Shown here: positions 1-5,843 of the stretch, piece by piece | Layout: the number at the start of each line of letters is the position of its first letter | Numbering within the stretch: the first letter of the stretch is position 1 | Origin: Companilactobacillus bobalius | GTDB lineage: Bacteria > Bacillota > Bacilli > Lactobacillales > Lactobacillaceae | Reading direction: 5' to 3' | Length of the DNA: 5,843 nt | Assembly (NCBI RefSeq): GCF_009764355.1 | Contig: NZ_LNUA01000040.1 | Coordinates: 1-5,843 of the forward strand | Notes under the pieces: generated by a model | What the model saw: the letters and a program-made list of their open reading frames with translations, nothing else | Database searches by the model: none | Told to the model about the DNA's origin: nothing | Translations under genes and position numbers: made by a program

Positions 1-100
1 TACACATAGAATGAATTCTATGTTGTACTAACCCCAAAATACTGTATTAGAAGTCGCCAATGGCGACAACAAAGTCAAGCCCATAGAATCAAAGTAAAGA
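1..100. other. Candidate origin of transfer (oriT) with three serial inverted repeats
   Basis: This AT-rich leader lies directly upstream of the relaxase gene, the usual place for oriT in MobQ-type plasmids. It carries three inverted repeats in a row: 4-12 with 15-23 (ACATAGAAT/ATTCTATGT, 2-nt loop), 38-42 with 44-48 (AATAC/GTATT, 1-nt loop) and 53-59 with 61-67 (GTCGCCA/TGGCGAC, 1-nt loop). The word CATAGAAT from the first repeat recurs as a direct copy at 82-89. Such arrays commonly serve as relaxase binding sites and as autorepression operators. I could not find the RSF1010/pIP501-type nick consensus, so the nick site is not placed. The window starts at base 1, so the oriT may extend further left. 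The repeats are seen directly; the oriT role is inferred from position. Confidence 0.5.
23..50 (+). promoter_or_regulatory. Weak candidate promoter for the relaxase gene
   Basis: A TTGTAC hexamer at 23-28 is followed after 16 nt by TATTAG at 45-50. These match 3 of 6 and 4 of 6 bases of the sigma-70/SigA consensus. Two of the three inverted repeats touch or overlap this stretch and the third lies between it and the start codon. A relaxase bound there could repress its own synthesis. The match is modest and the call is tentative. Confidence 0.28.
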
Positions 101-104
101 GGTG
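96..104 (+). promoter_or_regulatory. Ribosome binding site that decides the relaxase start
   Basis: AAAGAGGTG ends 6 nt before ATG at 111. This fixes the relaxase start at the ATG. The in-frame GTG at 102-104 lies inside this Shine-Dalgarno sequence and is not a plausible start. Confidence 0.8.
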
Positions 105-110
105 ACTAAC

Positions 111-2171
111 ATGGCAATATTTCATATGAGTTTTAGTAATATTAGTGCTGGTAAAGGACGCAGTGCTATTGCCAGTGCCGCTTATAGAAGTGGTGAAAAA
201 TTATTTGATAATCAAGAAGGCCGCCACTATTTTTATGCCCGATCGGTTATGCCAGAAAGCTTTATTTTAACTCCCGAAAATGCACCAGAATGGGCCAGTA
301 ATCGAGAACAATTATGGAATGAAGTTGAAAAGAACGATCGTAAATCAAACTCACGGTATGCAAAAGAATTTAACGTGGCTTTACCGGTAGAATTAAGTGA
401 ATCCGAACAGAAAGAATTACTGACAAAATATGTGCAAGAAAATTTTGTCGATCAAGGTATGGTAGCTGACGTAGCAATTCATCGCGATCACCCAGACAAT
501 CCGCATGCACATGTGATGTTAACCAATCGCCCATTTAACCCCGATGGTAGTTGGGGATTAAAAGCAAAGACGCAGTACATTAAAGATGAAAATGGCAAGC
601 AACTTTTAACCAAAAGCGGGTTTCCAAAACAAAGAAAAATTTGGTTGGTTGATTGGGATAAAAAGGAAAAAATTAATGAGTGGCGGCATAATTGGGCAAC
701 AAGTGTTAATCAGTCTTTAGCACAAAAAAATATTCCGGATCGGATTAGTGAAAAATCGTTTGTCGATCAAGGGATTCAAGAGACACCTACCCAACACGAA
801 GGCATTAACAGCCAAAGAAAAAATCGAAAAGCATTTAATCAACAAGTTAGCGCACAAAGAAGCGCCCAAGCTAAATATCATAATCTTGACGAAAAGATAA
901 GAAATCATGAACATTTTGACGCGTTAACTGACGAGCTATCGTTCTCTGAAAAACACACAATTAGTCATCTAAGTCAGCAATTGAAAACCTATGTCGATTT
1001 AGAACATTTAGATGATAAACAGCGCATGCTGTTTAATTGGAAAAACAGCTTATTAATCAAACATGCCATTGGTGAAGATGTAACCAAACAACTGCTGACT
1101 ATTGACCAGCAAACGACATCACTAGCACAAGCTAACCAGTTGTTAAATAAAGTGGTGGAACGAGCAACGAAAAAGCTTTATCCGGAACTTAATTTTGAAC
1201 AGACAACCGCAGCTGAACGACGGGAACTGATTAAAGAAACTAATAGTGAACAAACGATTTTTAAGGGTAGCGAATTGGCAGAACGGTTAGCGGATATTCG
1301 AAGTGACTTATTAACCCAGCAATTATTGACGTTTACCAAGCGGCCATATACCAGCTGGCAGTTAGTTAATCAGCAGGCCCAAACAATTGAGAAGCAATTA
1401 ACCACGGTGCTAGCCAAACATGGTCACCAGTTAGACGATTTGAAGCCTACTGATCGGGGCATGCTAGCCGCTTATCAACCTAACGAACTCGAATTCATTT
1501 CTAAAGCGGTGAAAAATTTACGGGTCATGCGGGAAGTTAAAGCCGTAGTGCAAACTCAATACAACAGCATTCTAACGACTGCTTTTCCGGACAGTGACCT
1601 CGATAAGCTAGAGACGATTGACAAGGAGCAAATCTATACCGCTGTGGTTTACTATGACCCAGAATTAAAGCCGTTAAGCGCCAATGATCTTAGTCAATTG
1701 CAACAGCAGCCACCGGTAGTCTTTACTAGTCAGCAACACCAAGCCGGTTTAAATTACCTGTTAGGTAAAATGGAATTAAAAGATATTCAGGATCATCGAC
1801 TGCAACGGGTCTTAAAACATGATGGCACCCGGCAACTGTTTATTGGCGAATGTGGCCAAGATCCTAAGTTGGATCACCAACAAATTGAAATGGTGCAAAC
1901 CCGTTTGAAACAACAGACAATGCGCTTTGATCAATATAAGCAAGACCAAATTAAGGACTATCAGGCCATTAATTATTACCCAACTAGCCCGAAAAACTAC
2001 CTGACTAATATTTTGGACGAAGCTTTAATAACCATTTTATATGCGAAGAACACGGACTATCTAAGAAAGCAGCAACTACGTGGCTTAAAAGAGACCGAGT
2101 GGGCAATGACGAAAAAGCAACGGCAACACCAAACTCGAAACCGACATGAAGATGGGGGCATGCACTTGTAA
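111..2171 (+). CDS. mobA: MobA/MobL-family conjugative relaxase (MobQ type)
   Basis: This 686-residue protein nicks plasmid DNA at oriT, attaches covalently to the 5' end of the cut strand and pilots it into the recipient. The N-terminal MobA/MobL domain spans roughly residues 1-230. The opening motif is [11 protein letters not shown], with Tyr25 the expected nucleophile. The metal-binding HUH-type motif is [14 protein letters not shown], with His124, His127, His132 and His134. After a basic linker (about 225-250) comes a long Gln/Leu-rich, mostly helical region that lacks helicase Walker motifs, so this is a relaxase without the fused helicase of TraA/TraI proteins. The C-terminus is strongly basic. 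ATG at 111 is chosen because AAAGAGGTG precedes it. The length and both ends look complete, and no frameshift is seen. The gene is the first after the candidate oriT. No transfer gene follows it on the same strand, which is unusual for a full conjugation operon and suggests a mobilizable rather than self-transmissible element, or a rearranged one. Family assignment is confident; activity is inferred from the intact motifs. Confidence 0.94.
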   Translation: MAIFHMSFSNISAGKGRSAIASAAYRSGEKLFDNQEGRHYFYARSVMPESFILTPENAPEWASNREQLWNEVEKNDRKSNSRYAKEFNVALPVELSESEQKELLTKYVQENFVDQGMVADVAIHRDHPDNPHAHVMLTNRPFNPDGSWGLKAKTQYIKDENGKQLLTKSGFPKQRKIWLVDWDKKEKINEWRHNWATSVNQSLAQKNIPDRISEKSFVDQGIQETPTQHEGINSQRKNRKAFNQQVSAQRSAQAKYHNLDEKIRNHEHFDALTDELSFSEKHTISHLSQQLKTYVDLEHLDDKQRMLFNWKNSLLIKHAIGEDVTKQLLTIDQQTTSLAQANQLLNKVVERATKKLYPELNFEQTTAAERRELIKETNSEQTIFKGSELAERLADIRSDLLTQQLLTFTKRPYTSWQLVNQQAQTIEKQLTTVLAKHGHQLDDLKPTDRGMLAAYQPNELEFISKAVKNLRVMREVKAVVQTQYNSILTTAFPDSDLDKLETIDKEQIYTAVVYYDPELKPLSANDLSQLQQQPPVVFTSQQHQAGLNYLLGKMELKDIQDHRLQRVLKHDGTRQLFIGECGQDPKLDHQQIEMVQTRLKQQTMRFDQYKQDQIKDYQAINYYPTSPKNYLTNILDEALITILYAKNTDYLRKQQLRGLKETEWAMTKKQRQHQTRNRHEDGGMHL

Positions 2172-2251
2172 TCAAAATGTAAAGATAAATGTACACATAT
2201 GTGTTCAATGGGTGCTATATTTGCCATTAAAAGTACGCAACCTAGATGCGG

Positions 2252-2269
2252 ATTATCAGGTGTGATAAT
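2252..2269. repeat. Operator-like inverted repeat
   Basis: ATTATCA and TGATAAT face each other across the 4-nt spacer GGTG, giving a perfect 7-bp dyad. It has the size and symmetry of a binding site for a dimeric repressor. No regulator gene or downstream gene is present nearby, and no T-run follows, so it is not a normal terminator. Its function is unknown. Confidence 0.4.
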
Positions 2270-2424
2270 AATGCCTACATGAGTTTTGATGGTTAAAACA
2301 TTCAGAAAACTATATTTAGGGCACCGAATTGTTGCTGCGCTAATTGTTGAATTCCAATGGCTCAGTCAAAAGTGTAGTTTGATAAGCTTGTCAGTGAAAA
2401 GGTAGCTCGGTCGAATTATGATTA

Positions 2425-2440
2425 CGTCGTAGTGACGACG
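2425..2440. repeat. Short hairpin downstream of the 30-codon ORF
   Basis: CGTCGT (2425-2430) and ACGACG (2435-2440) pair across an AGTG loop. On the minus strand the hairpin begins 12 nt after the stop codon of the small ORF and is followed by an AT-rich but not T-rich stretch. It could be a weak terminator for minus-strand transcription through that ORF. The stem is only 6 bp, so this is tentative. Confidence 0.35.
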
Positions 2441-2452
2441 ATTCAGACTAAG

Positions 2453-2545
2453 TTATTTCATAGAAAAAGATTTTCTGGGCACACTATTTACTTTAGCCTG
2501 TAAAACTGGTAATTCACTCCCAATAACTGCTAATTTATTATCCAT
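2453..2545 (-). CDS. Putative 30-residue peptide, or 5' remnant of a lost gene
   Basis: The ORF encodes MDNKLAVIGSELPVLQ followed by a short basic tail ending in KSFSMK, 30 residues in all. I recognise no family. It has no hydrophobic membrane segment, no double-glycine leader and no Cys-rich pattern. The case for translation is the ribosome binding site: AAAGGAG on the minus strand (2560-2554) lies 8 nt before the ATG, which is near ideal. The ORF is downstream of and codirectional with the topoisomerase remnant, about 120 nt beyond its stop, and the 23-bp hairpin lies between them. Two readings fit: a real small protein, or the surviving N-terminus of a transfer-region gene cut by the same rearrangement that damaged this area. 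The change from a globular-looking start to a short basic tail slightly favours the remnant reading. The strength of the RBS is seen; the function is not known. Confidence 0.45.
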   Translation of the reverse strand: MDNKLAVIGSELPVLQAKVNSVPRKSFSMK

Positions 2546-2553
2546 TTTATGAT

Positions 2554-2560
2554 CTCCTTT
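2554..2560 (-). promoter_or_regulatory. Strong ribosome binding site of the 30-codon ORF
   Basis: AAAGGAG on the minus strand sits 8 nt before ATG at 2545-2543. It is the main reason for taking this short ORF seriously. Confidence 0.6.
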
Positions 2561-2574
2561 GCTTTGCTAATCTC

Positions 2575-2628
2575 ACCCGTTGTTTAGGTTTACTTTTAGG
2601 GTTGTAAAAGTGAACCTAAATGACGGGT
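2575..2628. repeat. 23-bp inverted repeat with 8-nt loop
   Basis: The arms are 2575-2597 and 2606-2628, with the loop AGGGTTGT at 2598-2605. All 23 positions can pair if read as plus-strand RNA or ssDNA: 20 are Watson-Crick and the three others (2581/2622, 2582/2621, 2591/2612) are G-U wobbles. In minus-strand RNA those three become A-C mismatches. No T-run follows on the plus strand, so it is not a standard terminator in that direction. The hairpin lies in the leader of the minus-strand 30-codon ORF, ending 15 nt before its Shine-Dalgarno. It could be a terminal-repeat remnant, a ssDNA origin-like fold or an RNA regulatory structure. The repeat itself is certain; the role is open. Confidence 0.85.
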
Positions 2629-2632
2629 TCAC
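2610..2632 (-). terminator. Possible weak terminator after the topoisomerase remnant
   Basis: On the minus strand GTGAACC and GGTTCAC form a 7-bp stem with a 9-nt loop, followed at once by TTTT and then ACA. It begins 34 nt beyond the topoisomerase stop codon. It shares bases with the larger 23-bp hairpin, so the two folds exclude each other, as in an attenuator. The T-run is short, so termination would be weak. Confidence 0.35.
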
Positions 2633-2666
2633 CAACCGGAACGTAGTGCAGGGCGGTAGGCAGGTT

Positions 2667-4199
2667 CTAATCAAAATCAAAACTTAATTTATGGCCGTCA
2701 AGCTTTAACTTGGCGTTAAACGACTTTCCCTTTTTGCTCTTGAAACCCTTTAATTTGCTGGTTTCCCCTTTGGTGACCAGCGCTTTAATCGCGGTCTTAC
2801 CAAGTGTCTTGCTACTCCATTTCTTGGGTAGGGTAAAGTCCTCGCCTTGCTTAGGCTTCACAATGTAAAATTTTTGTTTGTTTATGACAGTTGCTTGTGG
2901 TGTTTCTAAAAACACCTCGGCGGACTTTTGTGCTTGCTGTTGATGATCAATTTGTTGTTTAATGGCTGCACTGCCAGTTAATTGCGTGGGAACATCAGCG
3001 ATTAACTTTGCCACGAACTTTTTGATTTGGCTCAAAAAATTATCCTGAGTGCGTTCTTCGGTACTGATTTGCTGTAACGCTTGCTCCCATTTAGCTGTCA
3101 TTTCTGGACTAGTTAGCAAGGGTTCGAGTTCGACTGCTTTACATAAAGTGATTCCGGCTTCACTGACGTGCAACTTATTCTTTTCAGTAACTAAGTAGCC
3201 GCGTTTCTTTAACACTTCCAGCACATTGGCCCGGGTCGCACTTGTCCCAATGCCTTGCACATCTTTGAGAATCGCCTGGGCTTCTTCATCATCAAGCGTT
3301 TTGCCAGCGGTCTTCATGGCCGTAATTAATGTCCCTTCGGTAAAGGGTACCGGAGGTGTCGTTTCTTTTTTCGGCGTTTGCAGATTCGCTTGAACTTGGT
3401 CGCCTTGGTGAACAATCGGTAGGGTGGCTGCCTCTTGCTGGTCAGCTTTGTGATCATCAAATAAAGCTTGCCAACCTTGCTTAGTTGGGACCTTACCGGT
3501 TGCTTTAAAATTGGCGTCACCAACTTGGGTAATAATGGTGGTTTCTTCGTACTCGTACGGATCAGCAAACATCGCTAACGTCGTCCTTAAAACCAGGTCA
3601 TAGACTTGTTGCTGTAATTTAGGCAAGCTGGCTAGCTTCTCTTTCGTTGGCACGACTTTAGTCATAATAATGGCATAGTGTTCTTCAACTTTTTTCCCAT
3701 CAACATAGCGTTTGTTCGGAGTGGTATTGGTTAAAGCGACCGGCTTAGAGACCAAGCCCAGATACTTCGTCAGATTAGCCACTAAATAATCAAATTCTTC
3801 ATCAGTGATATAATCACAATCGGTGCGGGGATAACTGAGCAGTTTGTCTTCGTATAAGCTTTGAATAGCCGCTAAGGTTTGGCTGGCGCTGGCGTGATAA
3901 CGTTTATTCATGGCACTTTGGAGACTAGATAGCGAGAATAGTTGGGGACTAGCTCGTTTTTTGCCTTGCTTTTGGACGTCCTTGATTAAACCGCCCTGTG
4001 AGCCTTTCTGAACGTGTTTAGCCTGCATGAATGTCATTAGCCCTGTTTCGTCTTTAAATCGCTGATAGGGGTCTAATTTTGCGAAGAATTTTTGCTGATT
4101 AGCTAAAATTTCCGCATTTAGTTCAAAATAAGGTTCTGGCTTAAAGTTTTTGATTGCCTGGTCCCTTTGATAAACCATATACAAAGTGGGCGTCTGCAC
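2667..4199 (-). pseudogene. topB: 5'-truncated type IA DNA topoisomerase III (TopB/TrsI type)
   Basis: Type IA topoisomerases relax and decatenate DNA through a transient 5'-phosphotyrosine link; plasmid copies often sit in conjugation regions. The remaining 510 codons start exactly at the conserved (R)VQTPTL motif, which lies near residue 190 in full TopB proteins. The whole Toprim domain with its catalytic Glu and Asp residues is therefore gone. What remains is intact: the active-site Tyr123 in LLSYPRTDCDY, EEHYAI at 173-177, GIGTSATRA at 316-324, and a C-terminal topoisomerase repeat (about 450-510) with LKGFKSKKGKSF. Without Toprim the product should not cleave DNA. The frame is closed upstream by TAG at 4211-4209, only two to three codons before the GTG. 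By chance or selection, AGAGGG lies 5 nt before this GTG (a Val codon in the parent gene), so a headless protein could still be made. The gene follows the DUF2238 gene by 33 nt on the same strand and faces the relaxase gene tail to tail. Confidence 0.88.
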
Positions 4200-4232
4200 G
4201 CGTACCCTCTATCTTATTATTTACTGGAAAAT

Positions 4233-5024
4233 TCATTTCCGTTTGGTCGGAATAAAATTACGAATAAACTGAAATCGTTTATGTTCATGATCGATATATA
4301 AATAGCCAAAAATACTGAAAAATAACGCACCAATAAAATTAACGAATAGATCTTTCATAGTATCGATCACGCCAACATCGAGATAGCCGTTATGGATCAC
4401 AGTAGTCACTTTTTTGCCATCAGCGGTTTCACTTTCAATCGTCGTTCGTTGAATATCTTTCAGCTGGACCACTTTATTGTTACGTTGGCCTAGATCCACG
4501 CTATTGATTTGGCGCACAATGCGATCCTTTTGCATATCCATATTCAACCAACGATCCGCTGAAAATTCGACAAATTCCCAAGCAACCCCGACCGTCATTG
4601 AAAAACAAAACGTGGTCACCGCAATAAATAGCGGTGTTAATTTCAGAATCGTTATATTTTCATTCAACAAATAAATCAGCGAAAAACCGACTCCAGCAGC
4701 CAAAAACCCATTTAGTGCGTGTAACGCTGTGTCCCAGACTGGAATATGACTATAAAAGTCATTTAGTTCACCTAACACTGTTGAGCTAAAAATAAAACTG
4801 ATTACGATCAATTCTAGCAAACTAGGTATATTAATATGCAGATAAGTTTCAATTAAATATGGTAGCATAAACAAAATTAATGTCAGCACTAACAAAGCGA
4901 CGTGTGACCATTCTTGCATATAAATGCTATTGCCTAACATAAAAATGACAATTAACCGATAAAATATATAAATCAGCGTCACGATTTTACTTGCGGTAGT
5001 GGTGTGTGCCGTAAAGAATTTCAT
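4233..5024 (-). CDS. DUF2238 (YjdF-like) integral membrane protein
   Basis: This 263-residue protein has about six hydrophobic helices, at roughly residues 13-30, 41-58, 68-85, 100-120, 128-148 and 225-244. It carries the family signature residues within or next to the helices: WDTALHALNGF at 97-107, WEFVEFSAD at 149-157 and DTMKDLFVNFIGA at 221-233. These polar residues inside membrane segments (His, Asp, Glu, Asn) could form a binding or transport site, but the function of DUF2238 proteins is not established. A hydrophilic loop of about 65 residues lies between helices five and six, and the C-terminus is basic, which suggests a cytoplasmic tail. ATG at 5024 is preceded on the minus strand by GGGGG with 6-nt spacing. 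No terminator separates it from the topoisomerase remnant 33 nt downstream, so read-through is likely. It is probably plasmid cargo unrelated to transfer. Family assignment is from motif reading. Confidence 0.82.
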   Translation of the reverse strand: MKFFTAHTTTASKIVTLIYIFYRLIVIFMLGNSIYMQEWSHVALLVLTLILFMLPYLIETYLHINIPSLLELIVISFIFSSTVLGELNDFYSHIPVWDTALHALNGFLAAGVGFSLIYLLNENITILKLTPLFIAVTTFCFSMTVGVAWEFVEFSADRWLNMDMQKDRIVRQINSVDLGQRNNKVVQLKDIQRTTIESETADGKKVTTVIHNGYLDVGVIDTMKDLFVNFIGALFFSIFGYLYIDHEHKRFQFIRNFIPTKRK

Positions 5025-5103
5025 AAAACGCCCCCAATCATCGTTGAATCCGTATAATTTCCTAATTTAAGCTTATGATATTAGTGATGCTAGTTCAAGT
5101 CGG
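5025..5103. promoter_or_regulatory. Divergent intergenic region with a TATAAT box
   Basis: This 79-nt gap separates the minus-strand DUF2238 gene from the plus-strand small gene, so it should hold promoters for both. On the plus strand a perfect TATAAT lies at 5053-5058, 45 nt before the GTG, but no good -35 hexamer stands 16-18 nt upstream. On the minus strand TTGAAC is followed after 17 nt by the poor -10 TAAGCT. Neither promoter is convincing. The region may also be a recombination join, since the small gene lacks a proper start. Confidence 0.3.
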
Positions 5104-5292
5104 GTGCAAAATAAAAAAATCACACCAAAAGGAACCTACAAGTATTTAAAAGAAATCACTGGTAACGGAGCCTATTATCAAGTGGCTTGGCAAAAATTAG
5201 CTGATGGCTACATCGCCCTTTATGGCACGACCCCGATTCAAATCAACGTAGCCCCTATATTGAATGATATTTTTGAAAATGAGGAGGGGTAG
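5104..5292 (+). CDS. Small plasmid protein of unknown function, start uncertain
   Basis: The ORF gives about 62 residues with a basic N-terminal half (QNKKITPKGTYKYLKEIT) and a mixed C-terminal half ending in FENEEG. I do not recognise a characterised family. It looks compact and has no membrane segment or Cys motif. The GTG at 5104 has no Shine-Dalgarno sequence in front of it, and the frame stays open back to 5071 (stop TAA at 5068-5070) without an ATG. The native start may therefore have been lost at a recombination join, with the GTG simply an internal Val codon. The tail clearly matters to its neighbour: the last codons contain AGGAGGGG, the ribosome binding site of the ArdC-like gene, and only 3 nt separate its stop from the next ATG. 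The two genes are a tight pair and likely translationally coupled. Confidence 0.55.
   Translation: MQNKKITPKGTYKYLKEITGNGAYYQVAWQKLADGYIALYGTTPIQINVAPILNDIFENEEG
5282..5289 (+). promoter_or_regulatory. Ribosome binding site of the ArdC-like gene
   Basis: AGGAGGGG lies 6 nt before ATG at 5296, inside the last codons of the preceding small gene. This fixes the ArdC-like start and supports coupled translation. Confidence 0.8.
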
Positions 5293-5295
5293 ACA

Positions 5296-5843
5296 ATGCC
5301 GAGTAAAGCAGACGTTAAAGCCTGGAAAGCACAATTAGTCGCCCAAGCCGAACAACAAATCCTAAAATTAACCGATAGTGACCGATTTAAACAGTATCTT
5401 AATACCCTGGCTAAATTTCATCATTATAGCGCCAGAAACATTGATTTGATTTATGTGCAAAATCCGCAAGCCACTCAAGTCGCGGGCTTTAAGCAATGGC
5501 AGACGGCTCTTAACCGCACCGTCAAACGAGGCGCAAAAGCGATTCGGATTGCGGCCCCGATTATTAAGAAGTTAACACCAGCCGAGCAAAAGCGTCTTGA
5601 TACCACCGATGAACGCGCCATTGTCGGATACCGTTATCTACCCGTCTTTGACGTGTCACAAGCTAGCGGTGAGCCCGACAATGCTTTGAAACTAAAGACG
5701 TTATATCACGAATATGCGCATAGCCAGCTACACGCATTAAAATCAGCCTTTAAAGATCGGCCACGAGCTTATCAGGAAACCCAAGCCGAAGCGGTTGCAT
5801 ATGTTGCCATGCAAAATACTGCTGTTAAGGGCACGTTCACAGT
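5296..5843 (+). CDS. ArdC/LtrC-like protein: ssDNA-binding domain plus zinc-protease motif (3' end beyond window)
   Basis: ArdC-type proteins are carried by conjugative plasmids; ArdC itself binds ssDNA and protects incoming DNA from restriction. The visible 182 residues begin with the N-terminal ArdC domain (about 1-122): a helical start, YSARNIDLIYVQNPQATQV at 44-62, the GFKQWQ core at 64-69, GAKAIRIAAPI at 79-89 and GYRYLPVFDVSQ at 111-122. Directly after SGEP comes the zinc metallopeptidase helix LKTLYHEYAHSQLH (133-146), with His138, Glu139 and His142, and a downstream glutamate in QAEAVAYV (about 163-170) as probable third ligand. In the family as I know it, the two parts are separated by several dozen residues. 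Here they are almost abutted, which points to an in-frame deletion around nucleotide 5680. The reading frame is open to the window edge. It follows the small unknown gene by 3 nt with a strong RBS. Domain calls are confident; antirestriction activity is only inferred. Confidence 0.84.
   Translation, partial: MPSKADVKAWKAQLVAQAEQQILKLTDSDRFKQYLNTLAKFHHYSARNIDLIYVQNPQATQVAGFKQWQTALNRTVKRGAKAIRIAAPIIKKLTPAEQKRLDTTDERAIVGYRYLPVFDVSQASGEPDNALKLKTLYHEYAHSQLHALKSAFKDRPRAYQETQAEAVAYVAMQNTAVKGTFT

Larger units (their letters stand above)
2172..2452. other. Intergenic stretch without a recognisable gene
   Basis: About 280 nt follow the relaxase stop. I find no convincing gene on either strand. The longest plus-strand ORF (2289-2405, 38 codons) has no ribosome binding site. 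There is no clear rho-independent terminator for the relaxase. The stretch contains a perfect 12-bp palindrome (ACACATATGTGT, 2193-2204), an 18-bp hairpin at 2252-2269 and a hairpin at 2425-2440. The segment around 2329-2360 (GTTGCTGCGCTAATTGTTGA and onward) faintly resembles an IS30-family terminus, but no transposase is next to it. It may be debris of past insertion and deletion. Confidence 0.5.

Noticed and set aside
102..110. Alternative GTG start of the relaxase adding three residues
   Set aside because: The GTG is part of the Shine-Dalgarno sequence that serves the ATG at 111, and the protein family starts at MAIFHMSF.
717..914. 65-codon minus-strand ORF
   Set aside because: It lies wholly inside the relaxase gene on the opposite strand and has no independent support.
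2005..2208. 67-codon minus-strand ORF
   Set aside because: Mostly antisense to the 3' end of the relaxase gene, with low-complexity content and no recognised family.
2289..2405. 38-codon plus-strand ORF
   Set aside because: No ribosome binding site, preceded at once by a stop, and no recognisable protein features.
2640..2662. GTGCAGGGCGG stretch resembling a MobQ nick region (AAGTGCGCCCT)
   Set aside because: Only the GTGC part matches; the order and the remaining bases do not fit, and it is far from the relaxase start.
3326..3568. 80-codon minus-strand ORF
   Set aside because: It is another frame of the topoisomerase remnant on the same strand, very Lys/Pro rich, typical of a shadow ORF.
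4477..4674. 65-codon plus-strand ORF
   Set aside because: Antisense shadow of the DUF2238 membrane gene.
1..5843. CRISPR array, tRNA, rRNA or iteron-type replication origin
   Set aside because: No regularly spaced direct repeats, cloverleaf-like sequence, rRNA motif or tandem iterons were seen on reading both strands.

Overview
The window reads as accessory plasmid DNA from a lactic acid bacterium, most likely a member of the Lactobacillaceae (Lactiplantibacillus, Levilactobacillus or Lacticaseibacillus type). The reasons are a MobQ/MobL-type relaxase, a plasmid-type topoisomerase III, a DUF2238 membrane protein and an ArdC/LtrC-like protein, together with low to moderate GC and strong AGGAGG-type ribosome binding sites. 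I assigned families by reading the proteins. No database search was run, so the host and the exact relatives are inference.

Layout from left to right. Positions 1-100 hold three inverted repeats in series and a repeated CATAGAAT word just upstream of the relaxase, which is where an origin of transfer is expected. Positions 111-2171 (+) encode an apparently complete 686-residue MobA/MobL relaxase. Positions 2172-2666 contain no recognisable large gene. This stretch holds small palindromes, a 30-codon minus-strand ORF with a good ribosome binding site (2453-2545) and a striking 23-bp hairpin (2575-2628). Positions 2667-4199 (-) are the C-terminal three quarters of a topoisomerase III that has lost its Toprim domain. 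Positions 4233-5024 (-) encode a six-helix DUF2238 membrane protein. Divergently from it lie a small gene of unknown function whose true start is unclear (about 5104-5292, +) and, 3 nt later, an ArdC-like ssDNA-binding/zinc-protease protein (5296 to the window end, +). The ArdC-like gene is cut by the window edge and appears to lack an internal segment.

Read together, this is a mosaic. The relaxase and its upstream repeats look like a working mobilization module. The topoisomerase, usually part of a conjugation region, is broken and points towards the relaxase instead of following it. At least three places look like recombination scars: the topoisomerase 5' end near 4199-4211, the start of the small gene near 5071-5104, and the in-frame join in the ArdC-like gene near 5680. 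The ArdC-like protein and relaxase could both act during plasmid entry, on ssDNA protection and DNA processing respectively. The membrane protein looks like passenger cargo. I see no tRNA, rRNA, CRISPR array, replication initiator or complete insertion sequence. I did not find an obvious new multi-gene system. The least explained signals are the 23-bp hairpin with its adjacent 30-codon ORF and the truncated ArdC-like architecture.
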